Under the pieces are notes generated by a model. The model did no database searches. It was not told the DNA's origin and saw only the letters and a list, made by a program, of their open reading frames with translations. The position numbers and the translations under genes were made by a program. Positions 1 through 7,160 of a stretch of DNA of 25,045 bases are shown piece by piece. The stretch is taken from assembly GCA_033856335.1 (NCBI GenBank), contig JAWVFG010000120.1:1-25045 (forward strand), in the 5' to 3' direction. The stretch is from DASUPK01 sp033856335 (GTDB lineage: Bacteria > Actinomycetota > Thermoleophilia > Solirubrobacterales > 70-9). Numbering within the stretch: position 1 is the first letter of the stretch; each line of letters opens with the position of its first letter.

Positions 1-7
1 GAGAGCT

Positions 8-1081
8 TCATGCCGGCGCCCTCACCCAGCGCTCGGCGTTGACGTCGTGGATCTGCTGGAGGATCGACTCGATGCCCTGGGTCAGCTTCCAGCCCGGGTA
101 GTCGCGCTGGAACTCGCCGAGGTCGCTGATCCACCAGCGGTGATCGCCGATCCGGGCCTCAGGGCTGAGCTCCCAGTCGAGCTCGCGGCCGGCGATCCGC
201 TCACAGGCTTCGATCGCCTCGAGCATCGAGCAGTTGGACTCGCGGCCGCCGCCCATGTTGTAGACCGCGGCCGAGCGGGGGGCTCGGTGGAACTTCAGGA
301 ACGCCTCGACCAGGTCCGAGCCGTCGATGTTGTCGCGGACCTGCTTGCCCTCGTAGCCGAAGACGGTGTAGGGGGTCCCGGTGACCACGCACTTCATCAG
401 GTAGGCGAGGAAGCCATGGAGCCTCGCGCCGGCGTGGGAAGGGCCGGTGATGCAGCCGCAGCGGAAGCAGACGGTCGGTATGCCGAAGTACCGGCCGTAC
501 TCCTGCACAAGCAGGTCGGCCGCCGCCTTGGAGACGCCGAAGAGGGAGTGGGTCGAGCGGTCGATCGACATCGAGGTGTCGATCCCGCCGAACCAGTGGT
601 GGTCCTCCGGGAGCTCGAGACGACGCTCGAGGTCCAGGAGCGGGAGGGCGTTGGGCGTGTCGCCGTAGACCTTGTTGGTCGACATGAAGACGAAGGTCGC
701 CTCCGGAGCGATCTCGCGGGTCGCCTCCAGCAGGTTCAGGGTGCCGACCGCGTTGACGCCGAAGTCGGTCTGCGGCTCGCGCGCGGCCCAGTCATGGGAC
801 GGCTGGGCGGCGGCGTGGATGACGAGCTCCAACCGGGATGCGTTCTCCGTGAAGACACGGCGGACGGTGTCCTCGTCGCGAATGTCGGCCTCGATCGGGT
901 TGAACTCCGGATAGCTGTTGACGAGCTCCTCGGTGACGTGCGAGGTCGAGGCCTCAGGCCCGAAGAACCGGGCCCGCATGTCGTTCTCGAGGCCGATGAC
1001 CTCCCAGCCGTCTTCGACCAGGCGCCGCACCGAGTCGGAGCCGACCAGACCACCCGAGCCCGTGACGATCGCGAGGGGCAT
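8..1081 (-). CDS. NAD-dependent epimerase/dehydratase, CDP-paratose/tyvelose 2-epimerase-like (extended SDR)
   Basis: Predicted 357-residue cytoplasmic nucleotide-sugar enzyme of the extended short-chain dehydrogenase/reductase fold. Seen: the NAD-binding glycine motif TGSGGLVG at residues 7-14, MSTNKVYG at 133-140, the family-typical GKQVRDNI at 246-252, and a GGGRE stretch near 277-281. The sequence around residues 34-65 (ENDMRARFFGPE) matches my memory of proteins annotated as CDP-paratose 2-epimerase-like. Oddity: the YxxxK catalytic motif reads FGVSK, with Phe181 in place of Tyr and Lys185 kept. I chose the ATG at 1081 because the fold begins there; the frame stays open upstream but only over the neighbouring gene. 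It lies 2 bases after the stop of the upstream epimerase gene, so the two are surely co-transcribed. Substrate is not readable from sequence: a CDP- or GDP-hexose is possible. Confidence 0.85.
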   Translation of the reverse strand: MPLAIVTGSGGLVGSDSVRRLVEDGWEVIGLENDMRARFFGPEASTSHVTEELVNSYPEFNPIEADIRDEDTVRRVFTENASRLELVIHAAAQPSHDWAAREPQTDFGVNAVGTLNLLEATREIAPEATFVFMSTNKVYGDTPNALPLLDLERRLELPEDHHWFGGIDTSMSIDRSTHSLFGVSKAAADLLVQEYGRYFGIPTVCFRCGCITGPSHAGARLHGFLAYLMKCVVTGTPYTVFGYEGKQVRDNIDGSDLVEAFLKFHRAPRSAAVYNMGGGRESNCSMLEAIEACERIAGRELDWELSPEARIGDHRWWISDLGEFQRDYPGWKLTQGIESILQQIHDVNAERWVRAPA

Positions 1082-1083
1082 GG

Positions 1084-2169
1084 TCAGTTCACCCTCGCGG
1101 CGGCGCCGAGTCCCAGAGCCTCCGAGATGGTGGATTCGTTCGCTCTCGTCCACTCGTGGATGTCGGCCAGTGTCTGACGCGGGTCGCGGCTCGGCCGCCA
1201 CACGGTGCGCTCGAAGAGCCGGGCGCAATCGGTGATGAAGATCGGGACGTCGCCCTGTCTCGTCTCCGGCACCCGCTCGATCGGGACCTCGTTCCCGGTC
1301 AGCTCCCGGCAGATCCCGGTCGTCTCCAGCAGCGAGAGGCTGTGGTCGCGGCCGCCGCCGACGTTGCCGACGAAGCCCGCCCATCCCGCCGGATCCGAGA
1401 CCTGCTCGTCGACCAGCTCAACCAGGTCGTCGACGTGCAGCAGGTCGCGGACCTGCTTGCCTTCGCCGCCGTAGCCGATGTAGCTCAGCGGCAGGCCGAA
1501 GTGGTGGTGAAAGAGCCAGAAGGCGAACACCCCCTGGTCGACCTTGCCCATCTGCCACGGCCCGGCGATCACGCCACAGCGGTCGATCACGGTTTGCAGC
1601 CCGAAGCCGTCCGCGTATTCCTCGATCAGGAGCTCCGCCGCCAGCTTGGTTGCCCCGTAGAGGCTGCGGGCTCCGTCGAGCGGGAAGTCCTCCGAGATCC
1701 CGGCCCGGGACGCACCCCGGATCTCCTGTCGATCCGACAGCTCGAACCGCGTCGCACCCTCGTCGTAGTCGAGCTCGCTCTGCGCCCGCATCGGGTAGAC
1801 GCGGCTGGTGGAGAGGAAGACCAGCTGCGCCGAGTCGCGTCGGGCCAGCTCCAGGCAGTTGTAGGCGCCCATCAGGTTCGTGTGGACCGTGTAGGCGGTC
1901 TCGCCGTCGACGCCCGCCATCACGGATGGCTCGGCCGAGCATTCGATCAGCGCGTCGATCGAGTCGATCTCCATCAGCGCGTCGGGGCTGCGAACGTCGC
2001 CCTTCACGAAGCGGATCCCGGCAGCTTTCAGGCGTGGGAGGTTCAGCTCGGAGCCTCGCCGGTGGAGATTGTCGTAGCCGACGACCTCCCAGTCCGGATG
2101 ACGAGCGGCGAGCGAGATCCCGAGGTTGGCACCCACAAAGCCCGCCCCGCCTGTGATCAGGAGTCGCAT
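1084..2169 (-). CDS. NAD-dependent epimerase, CDP-tyvelose (paratose) 2-epimerase-like
   Basis: 361-residue extended SDR that would interconvert or epimerise a nucleotide-activated hexose in the cytoplasm. Seen: TGGAGFVG at residues 6-13, the acidic NAD-ribose contact in GYDN (31-34), STSRVY near 120-125, an intact YGATK (Tyr171, Lys175), and GKQVRDLLHVDD in the C-terminal half. The DNLHRRGSELNL stretch and the spacing resemble the tyvelose 2-epimerase TyvE of enterobacterial O-antigen loci (family knowledge recalled, not searched). First gene of a two-gene minus-strand unit with the next epimerase 2 bases downstream. It is divergent from gmd across only 33 bases, which hold a TAACCT box 9 bases before this ATG, suggesting a near-leaderless transcript. 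A paratose synthase partner is not visible here, so the real substrate is uncertain. Confidence 0.86.
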   Translation of the reverse strand: MRLLITGGAGFVGANLGISLAARHPDWEVVGYDNLHRRGSELNLPRLKAAGIRFVKGDVRSPDALMEIDSIDALIECSAEPSVMAGVDGETAYTVHTNLMGAYNCLELARRDSAQLVFLSTSRVYPMRAQSELDYDEGATRFELSDRQEIRGASRAGISEDFPLDGARSLYGATKLAAELLIEEYADGFGLQTVIDRCGVIAGPWQMGKVDQGVFAFWLFHHHFGLPLSYIGYGGEGKQVRDLLHVDDLVELVDEQVSDPAGWAGFVGNVGGGRDHSLSLLETTGICRELTGNEVPIERVPETRQGDVPIFITDCARLFERTVWRPSRDPRQTLADIHEWTRANESTISEALGLGAAARVN

Positions 2170-2178
2170 CGCTGGGCC

Positions 2179-2184
2179 AGGTTA
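2179..2184 (-). promoter_or_regulatory. -10-like box TAACCT of the minus-strand epimerase gene
   Basis: On the minus strand TAACCT ends 9 bases before the ATG at 2169. It fits the TAnnnT form that recurs in front of other starts in this window. No Shine-Dalgarno sequence lies between box and start, and no clear -35 element is visible. Transcript would have an extremely short or no leader. Confidence 0.45.
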
Positions 2185-2189
2185 ATCCC

Positions 2190-2195
2190 TAGTCT
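2190..2195 (+). promoter_or_regulatory. -10-like box TAGTCT of gmd (leaderless start)
   Basis: TAGTCT is followed by 7 bases and then the ATG at 2203. This is the geometry expected for a leaderless actinobacterial gene, with transcription starting at or next to the A of the start codon. It is separated by only 5 bases from the opposing TAACCT box, so the 33-base gap seems to be a bidirectional promoter. Confidence 0.5.
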
Positions 2196-2202
2196 CCCGC
2201 CC

Positions 2203-3279
2203 ATGAACGAGCCGCAGGCCGACGACTCCCATCCCTACCTGCCCAGGGTCCCCGGGACCGGAAAGCGTGCCCTGATCACGGGAATCTCGGGCCAGGACGG
2301 CTCGTACCTGGCAGAGCTCCTGCTCGAGAAGGACTACGAGGTTCACGGGATCGTCCGCCGCTCGTCGAGCTTCAACACCCAGCGGATCGACCACCTCTAC
2401 CACGACCCGCACGAGTCGGGCGTCAGGCTCTTCACCCACTACGGGGACCTCACGGACTCGGTCGCCCTGGTCAAGCTGCTCTACGAGCTCCAGCCCGACG
2501 AGATCTATCACCTCGGCGCGCAGAGCCACGTCCGCGTCTCCTTCGACATCCCGGAGTACACCTTCGACGTGACGGGCGCGGGCACGGTGCGCCTGCTCGA
2601 GGCGATCCGCGAGGCGGGGGTGAGCCCGCGCTTCTACCAGGCGTCCTCCTCCGAGATGTTCGGCGCCGCGTCGCCGCCGCAGGACGAGGCGACCCCGTTC
2701 CACCCGCGCAGCCCCTACGGCGTCGCCAAGGTCGCCGCCTACTGGGCCACCGTCAACTACCGCGAGGCGTACGACATGTTCGCCGTCAACGGGATCCTCT
2801 TCAATCACGAGTCCCCGCGCCGCGGCGAGACCTTCGTCACGCGAAAGATCACCCGGGCCGTGGCGCGGATCGCCGCCGGGCTGCAGGAGAGCCTTTACCT
2901 CGGAAATCTCGATGCCCAGCGAGACTGGGGCTACGCGCCCGACTACGTCGAGGCGATGTGGCTGATGCTCCAAGCCGATGAGCCGGAGGACTTCGTGATC
3001 GCCACTGGCGAAACGCATTCCGTGCGCGAGGCGGTGGAGATCGCCTTCGGCCGGCAGGGCCTCGATCCAGGCGAGTACGTCGAGATCGATCCGAAGTACT
3101 ACCGCCCCTCCGAGGTCGACGTGCTGCTGGGTGACGCGACGAAGGCCAAGGAGAAGCTCGGCTGGGAGCCGAAGGTCAGGTTCAAGGAGCTCGTCGAGCT
3201 CATGGTGGACGCTGACGTCGCCGCGCTTCAGGACCAACTGGCCGGCAAGGTGACCCGGTACAGCCACGAGGGCGTCTGA
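2203..3279 (+). CDS. gmd: GDP-mannose 4,6-dehydratase
   Basis: 358 residues; converts GDP-D-mannose to GDP-4-keto-6-deoxy-D-mannose, the entry step to GDP-L-fucose, GDP-D-rhamnose and related sugars. Seen: TGISGQDG at residues 26-33 (the GMD-type nucleotide motif), SSSEMFG with Glu151, YGVAK with Tyr172 and Lys176, and the hallmark stretches FNHESPRRGETFVTRK, LGNLDAQRDWGYA and EIDPKYYRPSEVD. Length is near the family norm, with a short N-terminal extension of about 20 residues. The frame is open far upstream, but ATG 2203 is chosen because a TAGTCT box sits 7 bases before it and the sequence further upstream is antisense to the epimerase. Probably co-transcribed with the methyltransferase that overlaps its stop. 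A second Gmd-like enzyme lies at 5218-6213 and an Fcl-type enzyme at 14867, so GDP-L-fucose or a relative is the likely product. Confidence 0.95.
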   Translation: MNEPQADDSHPYLPRVPGTGKRALITGISGQDGSYLAELLLEKDYEVHGIVRRSSSFNTQRIDHLYHDPHESGVRLFTHYGDLTDSVALVKLLYELQPDEIYHLGAQSHVRVSFDIPEYTFDVTGAGTVRLLEAIREAGVSPRFYQASSSEMFGAASPPQDEATPFHPRSPYGVAKVAAYWATVNYREAYDMFAVNGILFNHESPRRGETFVTRKITRAVARIAAGLQESLYLGNLDAQRDWGYAPDYVEAMWLMLQADEPEDFVIATGETHSVREAVEIAFGRQGLDPGEYVEIDPKYYRPSEVDVLLGDATKAKEKLGWEPKVRFKELVELMVDADVAALQDQLAGKVTRYSHEGV

Positions 3280-4226
3280 GCTCGCTCAGCCACTGCAAGG
3301 TCTGCGAGCTCGAGGACTTCCGAAATCCTGAGCTTCGCGAGTTGATTCGGGACATCTTCGAGCCCGATCGCAACCAGTTCGGTAGGAAGTTCCCGGAGGG
3401 TCGGGAGTACCGGAAGTACTGGGAGGTCGCGATGACCGCCCGTGCGTTCCAGAGCCAAGGGGTGCTCAGGGACGACGCGCGCGTACTCGGTGTCGCCGCG
3501 GGCTACGAGGCCACCATCTACTGGCTGACGAGAAAGGTCGGCCGGGTGGTGGCGACCGACCTCTATTCGGCGGAGGACGCCTGGTCAGAGACCGACTCGA
3601 GTGCGGAGATGCTCACCGATCCGGGCAAGTTCTGGGATGGGTCGTGGGATCCCGACCGCCTCGAGGTCAGGAACATGAACGCCCTCGAGCTCGACTTCCC
3701 GGACGATTCGTTCGACGGGGTTTTCTCGTCGAGCTCGATCGAGCACTTCGGCGGGTTCGGGGAAATCCGCCGGAGCATCGAGGAGATCTACCGCGTGCTG
3801 AAGCCTGGAGGCGTGGCTGCTCTCGCCACCGAGTTCCGGGTCGCGGGCGACGGCGAGGGCTGGCCGGGCCTCTACCTCTTCGACGAGGGGTCGCTGCGAG
3901 CCGCGATCTTCGACGGGCTCTGGTGGGATCCGATGAGCCCTCTCAGCACGGAGGTTTCCCAGGCCACGCGCTCCGCGCCTGTCGACCTGAGCGCCGCCGT
4001 CGCCGAGCGGCACGGAACCGGGATTCACGACTGGTCGCAGTATCCGCACATCCTCCTGAGCCACGACGGCCATCTGTTCACCAGCGTGCACGTGGCGATG
4101 GTCAAGTCGAGCTCGCCAAGCGCGCTGTGGCGGCAGCGAGCTCCTGAGCTCCCACGTCGGCCCCCGAAGCCAAGCGTGAAGGGGAGGCTTGCCGATCTGA
4201 GGGAGCGGCTGGGCAGAAGCCGTTAG
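3276..4226 (+). CDS. Class I SAM-dependent methyltransferase, probable CTG start
   Basis: About 316 residues from a proposed CTG at 3276. Seen: an N-terminal HCKVCEL (residues 6-12, a Cys-x2-Cys pair), GREYRKYWEVAM near 42-53, a motif-I-like VLGVAAGYE at 70-78, the acidic end of strand 2 in ATDLY, SSSIEHFGG and a RVLKPGG post-motif typical of class I methyltransferases. The first standard start codon in frame is TTG at 3342, which would discard the Cys-x2-Cys segment that I recall as conserved in relatives. No ATG, GTG or TTG exists in frame between the in-frame stop at 3213 and 3342. CTG at 3276 would overlap the gmd stop by 4 bases (CTGA), with GAGGG just upstream. Likely methylates a sugar or glycan. 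Its 3' end overlaps the convergent GT2 gene by 4 bases. Confidence 0.8.
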   Translation: MSSLSHCKVCELEDFRNPELRELIRDIFEPDRNQFGRKFPEGREYRKYWEVAMTARAFQSQGVLRDDARVLGVAAGYEATIYWLTRKVGRVVATDLYSAEDAWSETDSSAEMLTDPGKFWDGSWDPDRLEVRNMNALELDFPDDSFDGVFSSSSIEHFGGFGEIRRSIEEIYRVLKPGGVAALATEFRVAGDGEGWPGLYLFDEGSLRAAIFDGLWWDPMSPLSTEVSQATRSAPVDLSAAVAERHGTGIHDWSQYPHILLSHDGHLFTSVHVAMVKSSSPSALWRQRAPELPRRPPKPSVKGRLADLRERLGRSR

Positions 4227-5218
4227 TTCCGAGTTCCGGCCACCCGCCTCCAGCGGGTGGGGAACGGGTAGTCCGCCCGCATCATCGACCGGAGCTCCGC
4301 CCCTGAGATGACGCGTCGACGCATGACGCGCCGCCGCTTGCGGACGGTCGCGGGCAGCATCTTCAGGAATTCGGCGTAGGCGCCGAGTGCCACCCGAGGC
4401 GCTCGGTTCCTGCGCTCGACCGTGTACTGATAGTGGAGGTACAACAAGGCCTTCGGCAGCGCGCGCCAGAGGATGCTCCATGGCACGTCCTTGACCAGGG
4501 TGAGCAGTTGGTTTCGATAGAGCAGCCTGCGAGGTAGCTCCGGCGTCTGTCCCGTCTTCGCGCCGGCGACGTGGAAGGCGACCGGCGCCGGGATGTAGAG
4601 GCCCGTGTAGCCGGCCATCAGCACCCGCAACCCGAGATCGACCTCCTCGCAATACATGAAGTAGTCGTCGTCGAATCCGCCGGCGCGTTCGAATGCAGCA
4701 CGTCGATAGATCGATCCCGCGCCGGTACCGCCGACGGACGGCAGGCGAAGGTCGTACTGCCCCTCGTCGACCTCGTGGACGCCGCGGGTCGAGCACCATC
4801 CGTAGGTGTAGAACTCGTACCCGGCCTGGTAGATAAGCGTCCTGTCGTGTTCGAACATCACCTTGCTCGTCACCACCCCGAGCCGGGGGTCTCGGTGCAG
4901 CTCGGCGGCGAGCCGCTCGATCCACTCGGGTTCCAGCTCCATGTCGTCGTTGAGGAACGCGACGTGCTCGCCGGTCGTCGCCTCGACGCCCCGGTTCGCG
5001 GCCCCGGCGTACCCGACGTTCTGGGGCAGGGACACGGCGAATATCTCGGGCCATTGCTCCTGCAGGTAGGCGAGCGTCCCGTCGGTGGAGCCGTTGTCGA
5101 CGACCGTGACGTCGAAATCCCGGCTGGTCTGCTTGCTGAGAGAGGTGAGCACCATGCCGAGGTGCTCCCGTCCATTCCAGACGGGGATGACGACCGAGAC
5201 CTTCGGAGTGGGCGGCAC
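4223..5218 (-). CDS. GT2 family glycosyltransferase (rhamnosyltransferase-like)
   Basis: 331 residues, GT-A fold, predicted to transfer a sugar from an NDP donor onto the growing glycan on the cytoplasmic side. Seen: VSVVIPVWNG at residues 7-16, VVDNGSTDGT at 39-48, NVGYAGAANRG near 67-77, the metal-binding FLNDDMELEP (Asn-Asp-Asp at 90-92), GTGAGSIYRR, and the acceptor-base region CEEVDLGLR (190-198). The arrangement resembles WbbL/RfbN-type rhamnosyltransferases. The C-terminal tail is basic, consistent with membrane association. GTG start at 5218; the G is shared with the TAG stop of the upstream gmd-like gene, so translation is probably coupled. The 3' end overlaps the methyltransferase on the other strand by 4 bases. 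Donor could be a GDP-6-deoxyhexose given its partner gene (inference). Confidence 0.9.
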   Translation of the reverse strand: MPPTPKVSVVIPVWNGREHLGMVLTSLSKQTSRDFDVTVVDNGSTDGTLAYLQEQWPEIFAVSLPQNVGYAGAANRGVEATTGEHVAFLNDDMELEPEWIERLAAELHRDPRLGVVTSKVMFEHDRTLIYQAGYEFYTYGWCSTRGVHEVDEGQYDLRLPSVGGTGAGSIYRRAAFERAGGFDDDYFMYCEEVDLGLRVLMAGYTGLYIPAPVAFHVAGAKTGQTPELPRRLLYRNQLLTLVKDVPWSILWRALPKALLYLHYQYTVERRNRAPRVALGAYAEFLKMLPATVRKRRRVMRRRVISGAELRSMMRADYPFPTRWRRVAGTRN

Positions 5219-6213
5219 TACTGGGACTTCGGCACCGGGGAGGCTCGAAGCCGCTCGAGATCCGCGTTGACCATCATCTCGATCACTTCCTCGCAGGAGA
5301 CCTTCGGCGCCCAGCCCAAGACCTGACGTGCCTTCGAGGGATCCGCGACGACTTCCTGGATCTCGGCGGGCCTGGCGAGCTCCGGGTCGATGCGGATGTG
5401 GTCTTCTGGCTTCAGCCCGACTGCCTGGAAGGCGAAATCAACCAGGTCCCGGACTGAGTGCGAGACGCCGGTTCCGATCACGAAGTCCTGAGGCTGTTCC
5501 TCCTGAAGCATCAGCCACATCGCCTCGACGTACTCCTTGGCATATCCCCAGTCCCGCCGCACGTCGAGATTGCCGAGGACGAGCTCATCGGTGAGCCCGA
5601 GCTTGATCGACGCGACCCCCTGGCTGATGTGACGTGTGACGAAGGCGGCACCGCGCCTCGGCGACTCGTGGTTGAAGAGGATTCCCGAGCACGCCCGGAT
5701 CCCAAAGCTCTCGCGGTAGTTGACGGTGATGAAGTGCCCGTAGACCTTCGCCACGCCATATGGGCTGCGCGGGTAGAACGGAGTGCCCTCGTTCTGAGGC
5801 GATTCCCGGGCCCGCCCGAACATCTCCGATGAGGACGCCTGATAGAAGCGGGCCTCCGGGCAGACATCCCGGATCGCTTCGAGCAGTCGCGTCACGCCCA
5901 CCGCCGTGTACTCGGCGGTTGCGATCGCGAGTCGCCAGGATTGCGAAACCGACGACATCGCGGCGAGGTTGTAGACCTCGTCGGGTGAGACCGTGCGCAT
6001 GACGTCGAAGAGGGAGCTTTCGTCCAGCAGGTCGGCGGCGTGCAGACCGAGGCTGTCCTGAATCCCCGCCAGACGCTCGAATCGCTGGTCGGTGGACCCG
6101 CGCACCAGGCCATGGACCTCGTAGCCCTTCTCCAGGAGCAGCTCGGCGAGGTAGCTCCCGTCCTGGCCGGTGATTCCCGTGATGAGGGCGCGCTTCGGCA
6201 CGGCGCCATTCAA
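5218..6213 (-). CDS. gmd: Second GDP-mannose 4,6-dehydratase-like SDR enzyme
   Basis: 331 residues from TTG 6213, or 327 from an in-frame GTG at 6201 that would give the usual MPKRALITG beginning; the start is unsettled because neither has a clear ribosome site. Seen: TGITGQDG at residues 12-19, SSSEMFG with Glu130, YGVAK with Tyr152 and Lys156, FNHESPRRG, and LGNLDVRRDWGYA. Shorter than the gmd at 2203: the segment after the first strand (VRGSTDQRFERL) lacks the usual RSSSFNT arm, and the C-terminal substrate region reads DPELARPAEIQEVV instead of the canonical YYRP version. It may therefore make a different GDP-6-deoxy-4-keto sugar, or act on another NDP-hexose. Overlaps the downstream GT2 start by one base. 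Confidence 0.88.
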   Translation of the reverse strand: MNGAVPKRALITGITGQDGSYLAELLLEKGYEVHGLVRGSTDQRFERLAGIQDSLGLHAADLLDESSLFDVMRTVSPDEVYNLAAMSSVSQSWRLAIATAEYTAVGVTRLLEAIRDVCPEARFYQASSSEMFGRARESPQNEGTPFYPRSPYGVAKVYGHFITVNYRESFGIRACSGILFNHESPRRGAAFVTRHISQGVASIKLGLTDELVLGNLDVRRDWGYAKEYVEAMWLMLQEEQPQDFVIGTGVSHSVRDLVDFAFQAVGLKPEDHIRIDPELARPAEIQEVVADPSKARQVLGWAPKVSCEEVIEMMVNADLERLRASPVPKSQ

Positions 6214-6260
6214 CCTGATCGGCGTGGCAGAGGCTCAAGTGGAGGTCAAAGGGCCGGAAC

Positions 6261-6266
6261 TACACT
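6261..6266 (+). promoter_or_regulatory. -10-like box TACACT before the 6276 methyltransferase
   Basis: TACACT is followed by 9 bases and the ATG at 6276. It supports that ATG over the next in-frame one at 6327. It lies in the 62-base gap between divergent genes; no comparable box is evident for the gene on the minus strand. Confidence 0.42.
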
Positions 6267-6275
6267 CCGCCGCCG

Positions 6276-7151
6276 ATGATCTCTTCGCGGATTCATTGGG
6301 GTCACCCCACGGCGCACTCGCTCGGCATGCGAAGGCGGCGCTTCGCCAGGCTTTACCACTCGGACGCGGATGTGCAGCGCGGTTGGTGGCAGGGTTACGA
6401 CGAGGCGAAGGACAGCGCGCTCGCGGACACCCTTGATTCCCCCGGATTGCTTCAACGGTTCCGATCTGGAAGTTCACTGCCGCGCGGCTTCGGCTTCACG
6501 CTCGACGAGAGAATCGTTGAGATTCCGTGGGTCGTCGCCAATCTCTCGCCCGAGGGGCCCGTGTTGGACGCCGGCTCTGCGCTCAACCATCCGATCATCC
6601 TCGAGCGGGTGATGCCGCGCGTTGAGTCCCTGACGATCACGACCTTCACCGAAGAGGACACGAACGCGGAGCTTGGCCCGGCCTATGTCACGGCCGACCT
6701 GCGGGAGCTGCCCTTCGAGGACGAGTCCTTCGAAACCGTTGTCTGTGTCTCGACGCTCGACCACGTGGGCATGGACAACTCGAGCTATGGGTCCCCTGAG
6801 ACACCCAGCGACGATCCGGATCATGAGGTCGCCCTCGCCGTAAGCGAGCTTCGCCGCGTGCTTCGACCGGGTGGCCGGCTTCTGGTGACGGTTCCCTACG
6901 GCCGTCCGGAGAATCATGGATGGTGCCGTCAGTTCGACGAGCCGGGAGTGGGACGAATAGCTCGTGCGTTTGGCGAAGGTGACCCCGCGATCCGTGTTTA
7001 CGCGCATTCGCGGCGAGGCTGGAACCGAAGCACCCCGGAACGAGCCTCCGGCGCGCGATACCGCGATCCCCGGCGGCACGAGTTGCTGCTGAGCGACTGC
7101 GCTTTCGCCGCGGGCGCGGTTGCCTGCCTCACCCTCACCCGATCGTCCTAG
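6276..7151 (+). CDS. SAM-dependent methyltransferase
   Basis: 291 residues. Seen: GPVLDAGSALNHPI near 94-107 in the motif-I position, a divergent glycine motif; ADLRELPFEDESFETVVCVSTLDHVG, which covers the motif II/III region typical of class I methyltransferases; and RRVLRPGGRLLVTVPYG afterwards. The N-terminus (MRRRRFARLYHSD from residue 18) is basic, so a start at ATG 6327 is possible. ATG 6276 is preferred because of the TACACT box 9 bases upstream. Probably a glycan O-methyltransferase of the locus (inference; no acceptor information). Its TAG stop at 7149-7151 forms the first three bases of a TAGTAT box for the next gene. Confidence 0.82.
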   Translation: MISSRIHWGHPTAHSLGMRRRRFARLYHSDADVQRGWWQGYDEAKDSALADTLDSPGLLQRFRSGSSLPRGFGFTLDERIVEIPWVVANLSPEGPVLDAGSALNHPIILERVMPRVESLTITTFTEEDTNAELGPAYVTADLRELPFEDESFETVVCVSTLDHVGMDNSSYGSPETPSDDPDHEVALAVSELRRVLRPGGRLLVTVPYGRPENHGWCRQFDEPGVGRIARAFGEGDPAIRVYAHSRRGWNRSTPERASGARYRDPRRHELLLSDCAFAAGAVACLTLTRSS

Positions 7152-7154
7152 TAT
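7149..7154 (+). promoter_or_regulatory. -10-like box TAGTAT, built on the upstream TAG stop
   Basis: TAGTAT begins at the stop codon of the methyltransferase gene and is followed by 6 bases and the ATG at 7161. No Shine-Dalgarno sequence fits between. This suggests the coiled-coil/GT4 cassette has its own leaderless promoter inside the apparent operon. Confidence 0.45.
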
Positions 7155-7160
7155 GCGCAG

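Noticed and set aside
47..1177. Long plus-strand open frame opposite the first epimerase genes
   Set aside because: It is antisense to a well-supported SDR gene, has no recognisable domain and is Val/Asp/Arg/Gly-rich, as expected for a shadow in GC-rich DNA.
1156..2202. Upstream in-frame extension of gmd by about 350 codons
   Set aside because: Entirely antisense to the epimerase gene; the gmd fold and a TAGTCT box fix the start at 2203.
3585..5054. Long minus-strand open frame across the methyltransferase/GT2 junction
   Set aside because: Runs antisense to one gene and out of frame in the other; composition is Arg-rich without motifs.
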